Source: Akkermansia massiliensis (GTDB lineage Bacteria > Verrucomicrobiota > Verrucomicrobiia > Verrucomicrobiales > Akkermansiaceae). Taken from it: a DNA stretch of 64,000 nucleotides. The position numbers and the translations under genes are program-made. Below, piece by piece: positions 38,750-47,865 of this stretch. Under the pieces are notes generated by a model. That model did not search any database, had not been told where the DNA came from, and was given only the letters and a program-made list of their open reading frames with translations. The stretch is from the NCBI RefSeq assembly GCF_018847375.1, contig NZ_CP072036.1, positions 930,001 through 994,000 on the forward strand. The letters run 5' to 3'. Each line of letters begins with the position of its first letter. The first letter of the stretch is position 1.

Positions 38750-38759
38750 TGCGCGCGAG

Positions 38760-38788
38760 AGCTAAAAGCACTGGAAAATAAATGTCAA
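38760..38788 (-). promoter_or_regulatory. Promoter for typA, near-leaderless
   Basis: On the minus strand: consensus TTGACA (38783-38788), a 17-base spacer and TTAGCT (38760-38765), with 10 bases to the ATG. Confidence 0.6.
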
Positions 38789-38948
38789 GCCTGCTCCATG
38801 AATACCTCCATATATTTTTAACGCGCGCGTGCCTCTCCCGTTGCAGGTGACGGAACTTTTGTTCTCTCCGGTGAATTTATAGCTTCCCCCCCTCTTCAAA
38901 TGGGGCTATCCTGCTCTGGCATAAATAATTTCTAAATTCTAGACAACG

Positions 38949-39815
38949 ATGAAGATTTGGTTAGATGGAAAGCTGGAGGAACAGGAGGAGGCCAAGACCT
39001 CCGTTTTTGACCATGGTACGCTCTATGGCGACGGCATTTTTGAAGGTATCCGGTTTTACAACAAGCGCGTCTTCCGCCTGGAAGACCACATGGACCGCCT
39101 GTACAACTGCGCCCATTATCTGCTACTGGACATTCCCTATACCCGGGAGGAACTCTCCAACGCGGTATGCGAAACGGCGGCGGCTTCCGGCCTGAGCGAC
39201 GGCTACATCCGCCTGGTGGTTACCCGCGGCGTTGGCAACCTGGGGCTCAACCCCTTCAACTGCAAACGCCCCAGCGTCTTCATCATTGCGGATAAAATCT
39301 CCCTGTACGATCCCGCCGTGTATGAAAACGGGCTGGCCCTGATCACCAGCTCCGTGCGCCGCAACCGTCCGGACGCCCTCTGCCCCCAGGTCAAATCCCT
39401 CAACTATCTCAACAACATCCTGGCCAAGATGGAAGCTGTGCGCCAGGGCGTAGCGGAAGCCCTGATGCTGAACGACCTGGGCAACGTGGCCGAATGCACG
39501 GGAGACAACATCTTCATCGTAAAAGACGGAGCCGTCTTCACGCCGCCCGTCACGGACGGCTGCCTGGACGGCATCACGCGCCGCGTGGTGCTGGAAATCT
39601 GCCGGGAACTGCAAATCCCGGCGGAGGAAAAAACCATGAACCGCTTTACCATCACCTGCGCGGATGAATGCTTCCTGACCGGCACGGCAGCGGAATGCGT
39701 CCCCGTCACCAAACTGGACGCCTACCAGCTGGGTTCCGGCAAAATCGGTCCGGTGACCGCCCGCATCCTGGCCCGCTTCCAGGAACTGACCCAGACCACG
39801 GGAACAGCCTTCTAA
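38949..39815 (+). CDS. ilvE: Branched-chain amino acid aminotransferase (class IV)
   Basis: The 288-residue PLP enzyme should interconvert branched-chain 2-oxo acids and amino acids with glutamate. The class IV N-terminus (DHGTLYGDGIFEGIRFY), the PLP lysine in QVKSLNYLNN, and the ECTGDNIF block are present. Related D-amino acid aminotransferases and aminodeoxychorismate lyases share this fold, but the FEGIRFY and SLNYLNN patterns favour IlvE. TAAATT lies 10 bases before the start, without a strong -35 box. Confidence 0.87.
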   Translation: MKIWLDGKLEEQEEAKTSVFDHGTLYGDGIFEGIRFYNKRVFRLEDHMDRLYNCAHYLLLDIPYTREELSNAVCETAAASGLSDGYIRLVVTRGVGNLGLNPFNCKRPSVFIIADKISLYDPAVYENGLALITSSVRRNRPDALCPQVKSLNYLNNILAKMEAVRQGVAEALMLNDLGNVAECTGDNIFIVKDGAVFTPPVTDGCLDGITRRVVLEICRELQIPAEEKTMNRFTITCADECFLTGTAAECVPVTKLDAYQLGSGKIGPVTARILARFQELTQTTGTAF

Positions 39816-39840
39816 AGCCTGGCATTTCCTTTTTGACAGC

Positions 39841-39880
39841 AAAAACGGCCCCTCCTGTCCGGCGGGGCCGTTTTTTTTGC
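39841..39880 (+). terminator. Intrinsic terminator after ilvE
   Basis: AAACGGCCCC (39843-39852) pairs with GGGGCCGTTT (39864-39873), followed by a run of Ts. Confidence 0.9.
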
Positions 39881-40225
39881 GCCACTGCATCAAAATCCGA
39901 AAGCGGCGCAACGCCATTCCATGAAATGTTCAGCTTGAAATCCACAGGAGGAGTGAAGCCGGAACATGAACGGATCAAACGCCTGTTTTTACAGTGCGGA
40001 CCATCAGGAAACACGGTAAAAGAACACATCACCCCGGCATAAACGGAATGCGCTCACCCGGGAATGAAGGCCTCCAGGCCTTTAGGGCATACTCCACTCC
40101 AGAGCGAAGCGAAAGGATTCTTTAAAAAGCTGTCTCCGCCTTATCTCCTACGCACAAGGACAAAACCGGACACGTTCCGCTTCTGCCCCCATACCGGAAC
40201 CGTTCCAGCCAGGAAAAAGGCGGGA
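39881..40225. other. Intergenic region, nothing recognised
   Basis: About 345 bases lie between convergent ilvE and the GH16 gene. No coding region, RNA gene or clear hairpin is seen. Confidence 0.5.
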
Positions 40226-41143
40226 CTACTTCTTCTTCGGCAATCCGGTTTCCGGATCAAACTGCTTGGCCTGCTGGGCGTGCTCCTTCGTCTGGTAGAA
40301 ACGGACGTAATCAATCAGGAACTTCACGGGATAACCGTTGCCATCCTTCGGAGCCTTTTCACACCAGTTGCCGCCCACGGCAGAATTGAGAATGAGGTAA
40401 AACGGCGTACGGAACGGATTGCCCGCCTCATTGGCATAATTGGTGGTATTCAGATCAATGGATTTCACCAGCTTGTCATCCACCATCAGCTTGATGGAAT
40501 CCTTGTCCCACTCCATGACATACGTATGAAAATCATCGGAGAGGTTATCAATCTTCACCGTGCCTCCGCGGGAAGCATCCTTCTTGGACACGCCGTCCGG
40601 GCTCAAATGGAAGGTGGAATAAACCACATCCGGCTGCTGGGAAATATTCTCCAGCATATCAATCTCCCCATTGACGGGCCAGCCCCACTTGTTCTTGCCA
40701 AGCAGCCAGATGGCAGGCCAGATGCCCTTGGTTCTGGGAACCTTGGCCCGAACTTCCAGTCTGCCGAACATGAAATTCTTCGTCTTGATCGTCGTCACGG
40801 AACCGGACGTGTAGGGCATGAATTTGGTATTCTTAATCCAGTCCGACGGACTCTTCTTGTAATTGATATTGGCGAATTTCTCAAAATGGGTCTCCAGGAC
40901 CAGGCAGCCGTCTTCCAGCCTCATGTTCTTGGGCCGTGCTGTATAGGTCTGCTGGGACCCCTGATTGCGTATCACACCCAGCTCCGGCTTCCACTTCTTG
41001 GCGTCTATCTTGGACCCGTTGAACTCGTCACCCCAAACATAAACCCATCCGCCGGGAAGGGTCTTCGGAGGCTTGGCGTCTTCTCCCTTTACGGACATGC
41101 ACAGGCATGCGGCCAACAACACGGCAAACAGGCTCTTCTTCAT
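40226..41143 (-). CDS. Exported glycoside hydrolase family 16 enzyme
   Basis: The 305-residue enzyme has a signal sequence (KKSLFAVLLAACLCMSVKG) with LAAC at residues 10-13 that could be a lipobox, so it may be a lipoprotein. The GH16 catalytic ExDxxE motif appears as GEIDMLEN, preceded by GIWPAIWLL. GH16 enzymes cut beta-1,3/1,4-glucans or galactans, and several from mucin degraders are endo-acting O-glycanases. A mucin role is an inference from the apparent host. The ATG at 41143 is chosen over an upstream TTG. A TACAGT box lies 10 bases upstream on the minus strand. Confidence 0.9.
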   Translation of the reverse strand: MKKSLFAVLLAACLCMSVKGEDAKPPKTLPGGWVYVWGDEFNGSKIDAKKWKPELGVIRNQGSQQTYTARPKNMRLEDGCLVLETHFEKFANINYKKSPSDWIKNTKFMPYTSGSVTTIKTKNFMFGRLEVRAKVPRTKGIWPAIWLLGKNKWGWPVNGEIDMLENISQQPDVVYSTFHLSPDGVSKKDASRGGTVKIDNLSDDFHTYVMEWDKDSIKLMVDDKLVKSIDLNTTNYANEAGNPFRTPFYLILNSAVGGNWCEKAPKDGNGYPVKFLIDYVRFYQTKEHAQQAKQFDPETGLPKKK

Positions 41144-41277
41144 ACGGACCAATACTGTACTTGGAACCGCAGCCTTTCAAACAAAATACGTCCGGACGGG
41201 CGCCTTTTCCCTCCCTTCCCTTGCAGGATGGCGGAAATACCCTGTAAAATGGATAGAAACTCTCTTCCGCCGCATGC

Positions 41278-41283
41278 TATGAT
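41278..41283 (+). promoter_or_regulatory. -10 box of ogt, leaderless spacing
   Basis: TATGAT ends 6 bases before the ATG at 41290. No good -35 box is seen at 16-18 bases, so activity is uncertain. Confidence 0.4.
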
Positions 41284-41289
41284 TACGGT

Positions 41290-41838
41290 ATGAAGACCAC
41301 TCCTTCACCCCGTGGCCGGGCCCTTCTTCATCAAACCCCCGTGGGGGCCATCGTCATCGTGGAAAACGGAACGGCCGTCACGCACGTTTTCTTTAGCCGC
41401 ATGGTGCAACCGGAGCATGTGGAATGGGAGGAAACGCCCCTGCTGCGCCAAACAGCCAGCCAACTGGACGAATACTTTCAAGGTGCCCGCCGCATGTTTG
41501 ACGTGCCCCTTTCTCCGCAGGGAACGGAATTTGAGCAAACGGTCTGGAAGGCCCTTCAAACCATCCCCCATGGGGAAACCAGAAGCTACGGCGATATCGC
41601 CCGGCAAATTGGACAGCCATCAGCCTGCCGGGCCGTGGGGCATGCCAACAACCAGAACCCCATCAGCATCATCATTCCCTGCCACCGGGTCATTGGAGCC
41701 AATGGAAAACTGACCGGTTATGCGGGCGGCCTGACTATCAAGCAATATCTGCTGGAACTGGAACAGGGTGCCGTGGCTCCCTTCATGCTGTTCCCGGATG
41801 CGGAACGCGCCCGATGGAATACCCCTGCCAGCTCGTGA
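41290..41838 (+). CDS. ogt: Methylated-DNA--protein-cysteine methyltransferase
   Basis: The 182-residue suicide enzyme removes alkyl groups from O6-alkylguanine in DNA. The active-site motif PCHRVIG holds the acceptor cysteine, preceded by the helix-turn-helix region SYGDIARQIGQPSACRAVG with the arginine finger. The N-terminal domain is short and variable, as usual. It is divergent from the GH16 gene and convergent with the FHA gene. Confidence 0.93.
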   Translation: MKTTPSPRGRALLHQTPVGAIVIVENGTAVTHVFFSRMVQPEHVEWEETPLLRQTASQLDEYFQGARRMFDVPLSPQGTEFEQTVWKALQTIPHGETRSYGDIARQIGQPSACRAVGHANNQNPISIIIPCHRVIGANGKLTGYAGGLTIKQYLLELEQGAVAPFMLFPDAERARWNTPASS

Positions 41839-41863
41839 AAACGGCGGAAAAGCTTGAATTGGC

Positions 41864-42463
41864 CTACTGCTGCGCGGCGTCCGCCGCCTGCGGAGGCGTC
41901 ATGGACTTCAAGGCTGCCTTGGGAGACTCAATGCCGAGCCACTGAAGGGGCAGCAATTCTCCCGTCACCTTGTAATGCTTGTAAGTCAACCCGGCAAAAA
42001 CGGCCAGAAAAAACATCAGGACGGCATACAGGGCCATCCACAAATAATTCTTCCGCGCCGTACGGGTGGCCTCGTCCGCCAATTGCTGCAAATTCCGCAT
42101 GGCGGCGGAAGGAGCTGCCTCTTCCTCCCCCGCTTCGGTCGGCTCGGGAATGAGTCCCGGAGAAGGCTCTTCGGCAAACCGGAGCCTGGCATCTCCCAGG
42201 GCAATTTCGTCGCCATCGTAAAGAGAGGCGGCACCCATGGGCGTGAGCCCGTTGATCTTGATTCCGTTAGTTGAACCCAGGTCTTCCAGAACATACGCGC
42301 CCTCCTTGAACTGAAGCAGGGCGTGTTCTCCGGACACGGACTGAAAAGGCAGCACTATTTCACAATGTTCGTCGCGTCCGATGCGGGCGAAATATTCGCC
42401 GTTCTTCGGAAGAACGATGGTTTTCTCGGAACCGTCGGGCAATTGGATGGAAAGGCGGGGCAT
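41864..42463 (-). CDS. FHA-domain protein with C-terminal membrane segment
   Basis: The 199-residue protein has an N-terminal forkhead-associated domain with GRDEHCEIVLP, SGEHALL and LGSTNGIKING, the residues that bind phosphothreonine peptides. An acidic Pro/Ala linker follows, then one membrane helix (LWMALYAVLMFFLAVFAGL) and a short tail. The FHA domain would face the cytosol and recruit phosphoproteins to the membrane. No kinase gene adjoins it. Confidence 0.85.
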   Translation of the reverse strand: MPRLSIQLPDGSEKTIVLPKNGEYFARIGRDEHCEIVLPFQSVSGEHALLQFKEGAYVLEDLGSTNGIKINGLTPMGAASLYDGDEIALGDARLRFAEEPSPGLIPEPTEAGEEEAAPSAAMRNLQQLADEATRTARKNYLWMALYAVLMFFLAVFAGLTYKHYKVTGELLPLQWLGIESPKAALKSMTPPQAADAAQQ

Positions 42464-42703
42464 GATTCACGGGCATCATGCCATGCCGACGCTGATTTTC
42501 AATCCAAAAGACCGTTTGCCCGGCATGCCCGGGAAAAAAGCGGTTGCATGCGCCTCTCCTTCAGAAGGCGGATTCCATGAAGTTCCATCATGCGGCTCCA
42601 TTTTTCCAGACTTCTGACCAGCAGGAGTTTCCCAAAAGATATTCTTAATAGATAATTCACACACTTTAAATCTCCTATATAAAACGTTCCTCCGGATAGT
42701 GAA

Positions 42704-42733
42704 TTGACATCCCGGACCCGCGGCGGCTAACAT
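42704..42733 (+). promoter_or_regulatory. Leaderless promoter for DUF805 gene
   Basis: Consensus TTGACA (42704-42709), an 18-base spacer and TAACAT (42728-42733), with 5 bases to the ATG at 42739. Confidence 0.65.
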
Positions 42734-42738
42734 CAGGC

Positions 42739-43203
42739 ATGAACGCCACGCAAGCATCAGCTTTCAAGGGATACAATCTGCTGACGGCCGCCAAATCGGT
42801 AATTTCCAAATACGCTGTATTTTCCGGGAGGGCTACCCGTTCGGAATATTGGTACTGGGTATTGGGGCAGACTGCCGTCCTGCTCCTGTTGGACATGGCC
42901 TTCACCATCTTCATGATCATCCTGTTTGCCTGCCATCATCCGCAGCAAATGTCATCAACTGAAACTTTTACCTATGGCATGGCAGGTGCCGTTCCCCTTC
43001 TGCTATGGAGTCTATTTACCGTGATTCCTTCGCTGGCCGTCACATGCAGGCGCCTGCATGACACCAACAAAGGCGGAATTATGCTGCTGCTTTATCTGGT
43101 TCCGCTGATAGGGAGCATTATTCTTCTCATTTACTGCTGTGAAGACAGCCAGCGGGGAACGAACCAATACGGACCGTCGGAAAAATACCCGGGGTTGCCG
43201 TAA
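42739..43203 (+). CDS. DUF805 family inner-membrane protein
   Basis: The 154-residue protein has the DUF805 pattern: FSGRATRSEYWYW near residues 28-40, about four hydrophobic helices, the TCRRLHDTNKGG motif before the last helices, and a C-terminal GTNQYGP. The family is widespread with no settled function. The gene has its own leaderless promoter and lies 129 bases upstream of obg. Confidence 0.9.
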   Translation: MNATQASAFKGYNLLTAAKSVISKYAVFSGRATRSEYWYWVLGQTAVLLLLDMAFTIFMIILFACHHPQQMSSTETFTYGMAGAVPLLLWSLFTVIPSLAVTCRRLHDTNKGGIMLLLYLVPLIGSIILLIYCCEDSQRGTNQYGPSEKYPGLP

Positions 43204-43297
43204 TTTTCCGGAATTTCCTTTTGCCAAACAGCTTTCCGGTTCACTGGAAAAGTTAGCGGCACATGCCATGGAAAAGCCGTACAGTCCTGCACTTGTC

Positions 43298-43326
43298 TTG
43301 CGTTTTGGGGGGAAATGCTTCATATT
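43298..43326 (+). promoter_or_regulatory. Leaderless promoter for obg
   Basis: TTGCGT (43298-43303), a 17-base spacer and CATATT (43321-43326), with 6 bases to the ATG at 43333. An in-frame ATG at 43315 falls inside the spacer and cannot be the start from this promoter. Confidence 0.6.
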
Positions 43327-43332
43327 CAGAAC

Positions 43333-44385
43333 ATGTTTGTTGACAACATCCGCATATTTGCCAGGGCAGGAAAGGGAGGAAACGGGCTGGTCAGCTTCCG
43401 CAGGGCCAAATTCGTGCCCAAGGGCGGTCCGGACGGAGGAGACGGCGGCGATGGCGGAAGCGTCATTCTGGAAGTGGACCCGCACACGAATGACCTGCGC
43501 TCCTTTTTCTACGACCCCAAATTGATCGCCACGGATGGAGTAGGCGGACAAAGCGCCAAAAAGCATGGCAAAAACGGCAAATCCGTCATCGGGAAAGTTC
43601 CCCCCGGCACCATCATCTACCGCAGCAATGCCTCCTCCATGGCGGAGGCGACCTGGCTGGAACGGGAAGGCGAAGGCATCGAGCTGGAAAAAATTGCGGA
43701 CCTGACGGAAATCGGCACCCGGTTCACGCTGTGCCAGGGCGGCATCGGCGGAAAGGGCAACTGGCATTTCCGCTCTGCGACCAACCAGGCGCCTACGGAA
43801 GCCGAGATGGGAACGGAAGGGGAGGAAGGCGTCTTCTTCATGGAACTGCGCCGCATTGCGGACGCCGGACTGGTGGGCTATCCCAACGCGGGAAAGAGCA
43901 CCTTGCTGGGAGACATCTCGGAAGCCAAGCCCAAAGTCGCCAACTATCCCTTCACCACGCTCCAGCCCATCATCGGCGTAGTGGAATTCGACAGCTTCCG
44001 CCGCTGCGTTGTGGCGGACATTCCCGGCATCATTGAAGGCGCGCACAACAACCGCGGCCTGGGACATGAATTCCTGCGCCACATCACGCGCTGCAAGGTG
44101 CTCGTCTTCGTTCTGGACATGGCCGGCAGCGAAGGCCGCGACCCCATTGAAGACCTTCAAAACCTCCGCACGGAAATCAAGCTGTACAGTGAAGATCTGG
44201 CCAAACAGCCCTGGTTCGTCGTCGCCAACAAAATGGACCTGGAAGGGGCGGAAGAAAACCTGGCCAACTTCCGCATGCGTTTTCCTAAGGTGGACGTCAT
44301 CCCCCTTTCCGCGCTCAACGGAGAAGGCATTTCCCGGCTCAAGAGCAAGCTTGACGAACTTGTAGGCTATAAATTCGTCCGTTAA
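43333..44385 (+). CDS. obg: GTPase Obg/CgtA
   Basis: The 350-residue GTPase takes part in late 50S ribosome assembly and stress control. The glycine-rich Obg domain is seen at the start (FVDNIRIFARAGKGGNG, then GGPDGGDGGDGGS). The G domain has GYPNAGKSTLL and NKMD, and no long C-terminal OCT extension is present. The start at 43333 matches the family and the leaderless promoter. The stop is 31 bases before the kinase gene, so they may share a transcript. Confidence 0.95.
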   Translation: MFVDNIRIFARAGKGGNGLVSFRRAKFVPKGGPDGGDGGDGGSVILEVDPHTNDLRSFFYDPKLIATDGVGGQSAKKHGKNGKSVIGKVPPGTIIYRSNASSMAEATWLEREGEGIELEKIADLTEIGTRFTLCQGGIGGKGNWHFRSATNQAPTEAEMGTEGEEGVFFMELRRIADAGLVGYPNAGKSTLLGDISEAKPKVANYPFTTLQPIIGVVEFDSFRRCVVADIPGIIEGAHNNRGLGHEFLRHITRCKVLVFVLDMAGSEGRDPIEDLQNLRTEIKLYSEDLAKQPWFVVANKMDLEGAEENLANFRMRFPKVDVIPLSALNGEGISRLKSKLDELVGYKFVR

Positions 44386-44416
44386 AACCATCCGTCCAAC
44401 CCTCTCTCCCTTCCAC

Positions 44417-45574
44417 ATGACCGCTCCGCTTGCCGCAACGACAGACCCCGACCAGCTCTTGTGCCGTATCGCCGGAATTGGAGACCTCTTCGCCATTGAA
44501 GGGGAATTCGTCACCGGCAAGGAAATCCCCAGCGGCCACATCAACACCACTTACAAGGCCACCTACCGCAAAAGCGACGGAACGGAAGACTCCTACATCC
44601 TCCAGCGCATCAACGACTATGTCTTCAAGGACCCCAGAGCCGTCATGCGCAATGTGGAGAAAGTCACGCGGCACATCAACTGGAAAGTCCTGCGCCGCCT
44701 GAAGGACTCCGCCGGGCAGACCCTCAACCTCTATCCGGCACGCGGCGGCCGCAACTACATCGACATTCCCGGCGACGGCATCTGGCGCTGCTACAATTAC
44801 CTGGCAGGCACGCATACCTACGACGTGGTGGAAAACACCCGCCAGGCGTACCAGGCCGGATTTGCATTCGGCTCCTTCCAGGACTTGATCAGCGACATGA
44901 ATCCGGACGACATCGTGGAAACCATTCCCGGATTCCACCACACCCGGAACCGCTTCAACCGCCTGGTGGAAGTGGCGGCGCAGGATCCGCAGGAACGCCT
45001 TTCCACCTGCCTTCCGGAACTGGACTTCATCAAGGCGCGCGAGCAGGACGTGGACCGTTTGCTGGACCTCCAGGCCAGCGGCGTGCTTCCCACCCGCATC
45101 ACCCATAACGACACCAAAATCAACAACGTCATGCTGGACGAGGATACGGACCACGCCGTCTGCGTCATTGACCTGGATACGGTCATGCCCGGCCTTGTGC
45201 TGTACGACTTCGGCGACATGGTGCGCACCGTTACCCCGCCTACGGAAGAAGATGAGGAAGACCTGGACAAGGTGCGCATGCGCATGCCGATGTTCCAATC
45301 CATTGTGGAAGGGTATCTGGCCGCCGCCCACGGCTTCCTGACCCAGGCGGAAATAGACCAGCTTGCTTTTTCCGGAAAACTCATCACGCTGGAAATCGGC
45401 ATCCGGTTCCTGACGGACTACCTGGAAGGAGACCAATACTTCAAGGTTTCCCGCCCGGACCACAACCTCATCCGCTGCCGCACGCAGCTCAAGCTGGTGG
45501 AATGCATTGAACAGGAACTTCCGTCCATGGAGCAATATGTCAAGCGCGTGGCCAAGGGGATGTCCAGAAAATAG
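44417..45574 (+). CDS. nahK: APH-fold kinase resembling N-acetylhexosamine 1-kinase
   Basis: The 385-residue protein has the aminoglycoside-phosphotransferase fold: SGHINTTYKATY near the N-terminus, YILQRINDYVFKDP, and the catalytic HNDTKINNVMLD followed by DLDTVMPGLVLYDFGD. These blocks match NahK of bifidobacteria, which phosphorylates GlcNAc and GalNAc at C1 for salvage through UDP-sugars. Hexosamines would be supplied by the GH20 enzyme. The assignment is by pattern; homoserine or choline kinases share the fold but not the GHINTTY and ILQ(R/Q)(I/M)N blocks. Confidence 0.78.
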   Translation: MTAPLAATTDPDQLLCRIAGIGDLFAIEGEFVTGKEIPSGHINTTYKATYRKSDGTEDSYILQRINDYVFKDPRAVMRNVEKVTRHINWKVLRRLKDSAGQTLNLYPARGGRNYIDIPGDGIWRCYNYLAGTHTYDVVENTRQAYQAGFAFGSFQDLISDMNPDDIVETIPGFHHTRNRFNRLVEVAAQDPQERLSTCLPELDFIKAREQDVDRLLDLQASGVLPTRITHNDTKINNVMLDEDTDHAVCVIDLDTVMPGLVLYDFGDMVRTVTPPTEEDEEDLDKVRMRMPMFQSIVEGYLAAAHGFLTQAEIDQLAFSGKLITLEIGIRFLTDYLEGDQYFKVSRPDHNLIRCRTQLKLVECIEQELPSMEQYVKRVAKGMSRK

Positions 45575-45610
45575 AGTGGGAGCTCTCTCTCCTTCTTTTC
45601 CATTCTCTCC

Positions 45611-45645
45611 GGGACGGCTATGCCGTCCCTTATTATTTATATTAT
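45611..45645 (+). terminator. Intrinsic terminator after nahK
   Basis: GGGACGGC (45611-45618) and GCCGTCCC (45622-45629) form a perfect stem with a three-base loop, followed by TTATTATTTATATTATTT. Confidence 0.85.
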
Positions 45646-45703
45646 TTGAACACTGCGGCGATTTCCATAATCCAAGAAACATTCCACGCAATCGCCACAG
45701 ACC

Positions 45704-46729
45704 ATGTTTGAAATACCGGATATTCAACTCAATCAATATGGCAAGCCGGCAAGGATCATGTATCTGGCCCCGTATGCCCCCGACGCTCCCGATTTCTCCA
45801 AAAAACCCTACACGGGCAACGGAGGCTATCCCCAGTACCACTACAACATTTACAAGGCCATTCAGGACATCGGCTATGACGTCGTCTCCTCCTCCAAGCC
45901 CTATTCCGTGCAATTCGCCAAAGGAAACGTGGACTATGTATTCTCCCTGATGAACAGGTTCGGCATGTCCAAGCCTGAAATATTCATCTCCTCGTACTGC
46001 GAATTCATCCAGGTCCCCTATTTGGGCGCCCCGCCCAACATCCGCGCCATTGCGGAAGACAAGCTCCTGACCAAGCTGGTATTCCGCTCCCTGGGCCTGA
46101 ACATGCCGGAGGGCATCGGGCTTTCCGGGGAAAAAGGCATTCCGGACAAGGCGCCCTTTCCCGGCCCCTACTTCGTCAAAAAACGGTTTGGAGCCGCTTC
46201 CGGCAGTATTCGGGAAGACAGCATCTGCGGCTCCTGGGAGGCGGTAGCCGCGTGCGCCCGGCGCCTGATGGAGGAAGGGCATGAAGTGCTCGTGGAACAA
46301 TACTGCGAAGGCATTGACGTCACGGTTCCCGTGCTGGGGGGTGAAAAACCCGTCATCCTGGGATACGTGCAGCCGAAATCCGACAAACCGGGCAGCATCA
46401 TCACGGAAGACCTGAAACTGCATGACCACCTGGGCTACCAGACAGTCTCCGTGCACGGCCTGGAACAGGACATCGCCAACGACGTGCAGAAAGTCTGGGA
46501 CGCCCTGGGGCCGATGGACTATTTCCGCATCGACTACCGGATTGACTTTGAAAAAGGCGAACGGCGCATCCTGGAAATGAACATCTGCTGCCACCTGGGC
46601 AAAAGCGGCTCCATCTGCCTGGCGGCCGCAGAACACGGCTACTCCCAGGCGGACCTCCTCAAATACATCATCGCCTACAGCATGAACAGGCAGAAAAACC
46701 TCTGCCGATACGGCACGTGGCTTATCTGA
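45704..46729 (+). CDS. ATP-grasp enzyme, D-Ala-D-Ala ligase-like, substrate unknown
   Basis: The 341-residue protein shows an ATP-grasp pattern: YFVKKRFGAASGSI (ATP-binding lysine region), EVLVEQYCEGIDVTVPVLGG, and the metal-binding ILEMNICCHLGKSGSI, where D-Ala-D-Ala ligases have EVNTxPG. It should form an amide or peptide bond via an acyl phosphate. The N-terminal domain (YLAPYAPDAPDFSKKPYTGNGG) is unlike standard Ddl. It converges with a glycosyltransferase gene, so an amino acid-sugar or peptide-type decoration is possible but unproven. Confidence 0.75.
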   Translation: MFEIPDIQLNQYGKPARIMYLAPYAPDAPDFSKKPYTGNGGYPQYHYNIYKAIQDIGYDVVSSSKPYSVQFAKGNVDYVFSLMNRFGMSKPEIFISSYCEFIQVPYLGAPPNIRAIAEDKLLTKLVFRSLGLNMPEGIGLSGEKGIPDKAPFPGPYFVKKRFGAASGSIREDSICGSWEAVAACARRLMEEGHEVLVEQYCEGIDVTVPVLGGEKPVILGYVQPKSDKPGSIITEDLKLHDHLGYQTVSVHGLEQDIANDVQKVWDALGPMDYFRIDYRIDFEKGERRILEMNICCHLGKSGSICLAAAEHGYSQADLLKYIIAYSMNRQKNLCRYGTWLI

Positions 46730-46777
46730 CCATGTGCGCCAACAGATCATCCACCTATCATGGCGGGGAGAAAGTTG

Positions 46778-47812
46778 CTAATCCGGTATCCGACTGATTG
46801 CTTCAAACACTTCCAGCCAGCTTTCCCTGGACGCTTCCAGCCCTCCCAGCGCCATGCCGCGTTCCCGGGCAGCGGAGGCCATATCCTCCCGGTAATGCGG
46901 TTCCCACGCCATCTTGGTGGCGTATGTGATGAAATCCCCGGGGCTTTCGCACAGCCATCCGGTCTTCCCGTGTTCCACCATCTGTTCCCAGCCTCCGCGC
47001 TTGTCCACAATAAGCACGCTTCCGCTCGCCATGGCCTCAAAGCCCACGCGCGGCCAATTCTCCGTCGTATCCGTGGGTTGCAGCACGATGTGGCATCTTT
47101 GGTAAAACTCCTGCTGGGATAGAGACCTCTGGTCATGGAACGTCTCCACCCAGTCGGGCGGCCTTCCGGTCTTCGCCTCGCTCCGCTGATCAAAGCCAAG
47201 AAAAGTTCCTCTCTTCCGGACGGGTGAAGCAAAATGCTCGTAAATGTGCCACGTGTCCTTGCTGAATTTATCCTCATCCTGCCTGGAAATGTGTCCCGCG
47301 CCGAACCAGTCCGTAGAACGCTGTGCAATAAAAGGAAAATCGGTTGTGTCAAAATACGGCTTGAACGTCATGAAGCGGATGGACGGATCGGCATTCAAGG
47401 CTCTCAGGCGCGGCATCATGTTCTTCCTCACCCGGTCATTCTGGTAAAGAAACAGGGAAATATCTCCCCTCTTCATGGCTTCCTTTTCGCTGCCGAAAAG
47501 CCAGGTCATGCAATTGACGAAGACCGTCCTCCTCGTCCGTTTCCGTATTTCCGGCAGTGCTGTCAGGAACTCTTCATTGCAAAAACTGATGACGGGAGCC
47601 CCTTCCGGAATGGCTGACCAGTCGTATCCTTCATGTACCGTGACGCCCTGCCCAACCATTTCCGGATAGAGCTCGGCACGGTGCACGTTTTTTTGGGTGG
47701 GAATGAGATGAATATCCACACACATGTGCCTCCAAACCTTAATCTGGTGGTAAAGCTCGGCTCCCGCCCCTCCATAGAGGGACGGAAACCCGATGATGTA
47801 GAGAGAGTCCAT
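46778..47812 (-). CDS. Glycosyltransferase, GT-B fold
   Basis: The 344-residue protein starts MDSLYIIGFPSLYGGAGAEL, a glycine-rich nucleotide-sugar-fold N-terminus. It contains the GT4-type donor-site block HIVLQPTDTTENWPRVGFEA with the ExxAxG(S/T)xxxV pattern (EAMASGSVLIVDKRGG). Donor and acceptor are unknown. It is followed on its strand by nothing close and preceded by the AT-rich immunity genes. Confidence 0.82.
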   Translation of the reverse strand: MDSLYIIGFPSLYGGAGAELYHQIKVWRHMCVDIHLIPTQKNVHRAELYPEMVGQGVTVHEGYDWSAIPEGAPVISFCNEEFLTALPEIRKRTRRTVFVNCMTWLFGSEKEAMKRGDISLFLYQNDRVRKNMMPRLRALNADPSIRFMTFKPYFDTTDFPFIAQRSTDWFGAGHISRQDEDKFSKDTWHIYEHFASPVRKRGTFLGFDQRSEAKTGRPPDWVETFHDQRSLSQQEFYQRCHIVLQPTDTTENWPRVGFEAMASGSVLIVDKRGGWEQMVEHGKTGWLCESPGDFITYATKMAWEPHYREDMASAARERGMALGGLEASRESWLEVFEAISRIPD

Positions 47813-47865
47813 AGTTAGTTATTCCATTGTAGAGGACATATCCCTAAGAATTAACATATGAATTG

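Noticed and set aside
40064..41293. Long plus-strand frame over the GH16 gene
   Set aside because: It is antisense to the GH16 enzyme, whose catalytic motif and signal peptide are clear.
43315..43332. Upstream ATG as the obg start
   Set aside because: It adds six residues not in the family and falls inside the spacer of the promoter.
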